From Rhodoferax sp. (GTDB taxonomy: Bacteria > Pseudomonadota > Gammaproteobacteria > Burkholderiales > Burkholderiaceae), in NCBI GenBank assembly GCA_028292075.1, contig JAQGNA010000293.1:1-6508 (forward strand): a DNA stretch of 6,508 bases, written 5' to 3'. Within the stretch, counting starts at the first letter, position 1; each line of letters starts with the position of its first letter. Below are positions 5,078-6,508 of this stretch, piece after piece. Made by a program: the position numbers and the translations under genes. The notes beneath the pieces were generated by a model. It did no database searches. It was not told where the DNA came from and saw only the letters and a list, made by a program, of their open reading frames with translations.

Positions 5078-6114
5078 GCGGTGCTGGTCTCTTCGCCCTG
5101 CTCGCCTTCCTGTGCTTCTTCGGTCTCCGGGTCTCGAGCTTGCTGTTTGCTGTCTGCATCGCAGCCATGCGCCTGGGACGCCAGCGACCACGGGCCGCCC
5201 AACGCGAGGTGAATGGCCGCGGTGGCGATGGCCGCACCCCCCACGGCCACGGTGATCTGGTTCAAGCCCATGGCAACGTCGCCGATCGCATAGAGGTCGT
5301 TGACGGTCGTCGCCTGATGACGGTCGATGCGCAGATAGCCGCCGTCGTCCACCTCGGCGCCGAGGCTCGTGGCCAGCGCCGAATGGACCCGCATGCCGAA
5401 CGCACCGTAGACCGCGTCGCATGAAGTCTCGTGCTCGCCATGGCGCACGGTGACGCGGCCATCCCATTGGCGAATGCTCCGCACCGGCGCGGTCTCGCAG
5501 CGGATGCCGGCCTCGTGCAGGGCCTGGGCGTCGCGAGCATCCGGCAAGTCGGCGCCTTCGACGAGGAACACGGCGAGGTGCGGTGTGAAATGCCGCAAGT
5601 ACAGTGCTTCGCTGATACCGGCGCGGTCGGCGGTGAGCACGCCGACCCGCTGGCCACTGACCTCGAAGCCGTCGCACACCGGGCAATAGCGCAGCGCACC
5701 GTTGCGCAACGCCTCTGAAAGGTAAGGCATGGGCGGTGGCACATCGCTCGCGCCCGTGGCCAGCAGCACCTTGGCGGCACGCAACTGACCGTCCTGCCAG
5801 TGCGCCTCGAAGCCGCCTTCCACCCTTTCGATGCGCTGCACCTCGCCCACGATCGGCTGCACGCCATAGGCCGCGGCCTGACGCCGTAGCCGCGCAAGCA
5901 ACGTGCTGCCCGGCACGCCGTTGACGAAACCGGGAAAGTTGTGGCTGCGCGGGATGCGTGCCAGGCGGCTCGCGCCTGCGTCGATCAACGCCACTCGCCG
6001 CCGGAAGCGCGCAAGGTAAACGGCCGCGGTCAGGCCGGCCGGTCCACCACCGATGACAAGCACTTCGGGGTCTGCGGCACGGGCCTGGTCGTCGTTACCG
6101 GGGCTTGTTGCCAT
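5071..6114 (-). CDS. Thioredoxin-reductase-like FAD-dependent oxidoreductase, 347 aa
   Basis: A flavoprotein of the thioredoxin reductase fold, expected to pass electrons through FAD to a CxxC disulfide and then to a partner. Residues 18-27 (VLVIGGGPAG) are the FAD dinucleotide site, residues 143-149 (YCPVCDG) hold the redox pair Cys144 and Cys147, and DLYAIGDVAMGLNQITVAVGG near the C-terminus is the second FAD motif. The NADPH-site glycine motif is degraded: GVLTADRAGISEA stands where GxGxxA is expected, and the HRR-type phosphate-binding residues are not seen. A hydrophilic acidic tail of about 30 residues (rich in E, Q, D) follows the fold and ends at a stop inside the stem-loop. The start at 6114 is chosen because the FAD motif follows at the usual distance and GGAA lies six to nine bases upstream. 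The open frame reaches 6225, but that extension is low-complexity and overlaps the upstream gene. No thioredoxin or peroxiredoxin gene is visible. Overlap with the upstream gene implies coupling. Confidence 0.88.
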   Translation of the reverse strand: MATSPGNDDQARAADPEVLVIGGGPAGLTAAVYLARFRRRVALIDAGASRLARIPRSHNFPGFVNGVPGSTLLARLRRQAAAYGVQPIVGEVQRIERVEGGFEAHWQDGQLRAAKVLLATGASDVPPPMPYLSEALRNGALRYCPVCDGFEVSGQRVGVLTADRAGISEALYLRHFTPHLAVFLVEGADLPDARDAQALHEAGIRCETAPVRSIRQWDGRVTVRHGEHETSCDAVYGAFGMRVHSALATSLGAEVDDGGYLRIDRHQATTVNDLYAIGDVAMGLNQITVAVGGAAIATAAIHLALGGPWSLASQAHGCDADSKQQARDPETEEAQEGEQGEETSTAP

Positions 6115-6394
6115 CCGGGTTCCGTGGGGTGATCGCCGGGCGGTCGTCGATGATTGCCCGCTCCACACCGGGCAGGCCATCGCCGGGCCGGCCGCGGATG
6201 GCGGCGTCCTGTTCGAGGTTGACACCCGACTTGTCGCCGCGGTCGCCGTTCGCGTACTCGTAGGCGGTGCTGGGGGCGTCGTCGAACTGGTCGGACAGCC
6301 GGGCCGGATGGGTCGTCTTTTCCGTTCGGGCCGAACTTTCCGATTCGTCCTGGACTGACCCCGGCGTAACGCCGGGGGATGGTGTGTTGCTCAT
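6095..6394 (-). CDS. Hypothetical hydrophilic acidic protein, 99 aa
   Basis: I do not recognise this protein. It has 17 acidic and 12 basic residues, many Pro, Gly, Ser and Asn, no Cys and no hydrophobic segment, and so is probably disordered or loosely folded and cytoplasmic. The second half (DKSGVNLEQDAAIRG, then VERAIIDDRPAI) looks more constrained than the Ser/Thr/Pro-rich start. The ATG at 6394 is chosen because it lies 7 bp after the stop of the DUF378-like gene and its upstream in-frame extension would run into that gene. Its stop overlaps the reductase start by 20 bp. That position, between a membrane protein and a flavin reductase, argues that the gene is real and expressed with them. 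Its role is unknown; an accessory or stress-related protein is possible. Confidence 0.65.
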   Translation of the reverse strand: MSNTPSPGVTPGSVQDESESSARTEKTTHPARLSDQFDDAPSTAYEYANGDRGDKSGVNLEQDAAIRGRPGDGLPGVERAIIDDRPAITPRNPDGNKPR

Positions 6395-6401
6395 GCCGTT
6401 C

Positions 6402-6508
6402 TCAACCGCGCGAGGGCAGGCCCTTGAACAGCATGGCGATGCCGTAGAGACCAGCCAGGCCAACCAGCCCGTAGACGATTCGTGAGGCGGTGGTCATGTT
6501 GCCGAAGA
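6402..6508 (-). CDS. C-terminal part of a DUF378-like small membrane protein (start outside window)
   Basis: On the minus strand the frame entering at the window edge encodes 34 residues ending at TGA (6402-6404). They include MTTASRIVYGLVGLAGLY, then GIAMLFKG and a basic end PSRG. The S-R-I-V-Y-x-L-V-G-L-A-x-L-Y pattern is the second membrane helix of DUF378 proteins, short two-helix inner-membrane proteins of unknown function, usually 60-80 aa. The assignment rests on this motif alone. The stop is 7 bp before the ATG of the 99-aa gene, so this would be the upstream gene of the unit, and the promoter would lie beyond the window. Confidence 0.65.
   Translation of the reverse strand, partial: FGNMTTASRIVYGLVGLAGLYGIAMLFKGLPSRG

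Noticed and set aside
4458..5255. Plus-strand frame of 265 codons opposite the malQ N-terminus
   Set aside because: It runs through the stem-loop and into the reductase antisense region and shows no motif.
6115..6225. Longer reductase start with 37 extra residues
   Set aside because: The extension is Ser/Thr/Pro-rich, overlaps the 99-aa gene in another frame and places the FAD motif too far from the N-terminus for the family.
1..6508. CRISPR array, insertion sequence, integrase or toxin-antitoxin pair
   Set aside because: No spaced direct repeats, transposase or recombinase motifs, or recognisable toxin or antitoxin folds were seen on either strand. The partial tRNA alone does not show an integrated element.

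Overview
The window is GC-rich, gene-dense bacterial chromosome. It most likely comes from a gammaproteobacterium of the Xanthomonadales/Lysobacterales (Stenotrophomonas, Lysobacter, Pseudoxanthomonas or Rhodanobacter type). This is an inference from the GC content, the style of the MalQ and tRNA sequences, and one GTAG-headed stem-loop that resembles the REP elements described in that group. No gene fixes the genus.

Layout, left to right. At positions 1-48 lies the 5' two-thirds of a glycine-type tRNA on the minus strand, cut by the window edge, with an unusual ACC anticodon and a mismatched anticodon stem. Diverging from it on the plus strand is a tight pair of unknown small genes: a 64-aa soluble protein and a 122-aa protein with one membrane segment. 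Converging on these, on the minus strand, is a membrane acyltransferase of family 3 (OafA type). It has a recognisable promoter that would give an almost leaderless mRNA. After a 274-bp divergent intergenic region comes a plus-strand lipoprotein whose mature part is a Gly/Ser/Thr-rich low-complexity chain with a Gly-X-Y (collagen-like) periodicity. It ends in a good hairpin terminator.

The right half is all minus strand and reads toward the lipoprotein. In transcription order it holds the C-terminal end of a DUF378-like small membrane protein, a 99-aa hydrophilic acidic protein, a thioredoxin-reductase-like flavoprotein with a CPVC disulfide motif, a 34-bp perfect stem-loop, and malQ (4-alpha-glucanotransferase, GH77). 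The first three are packed with a 7-bp gap and a 20-bp overlap and are almost certainly one transcription unit. malQ follows 55 bp after the reductase stop and may be read through, but the stem-loop lies between them.

I see no transposase, phage gene, CRISPR array, toxin-antitoxin pair or defence system. Most of the window is ordinary chromosome. The points most worth a second look are the odd tRNA, the stem-loop that supplies the reductase stop codon, the collagen-like lipoprotein, the reductase with a degraded NADPH site in its compact operon, and the near-leaderless acyltransferase promoter with an inverted repeat.
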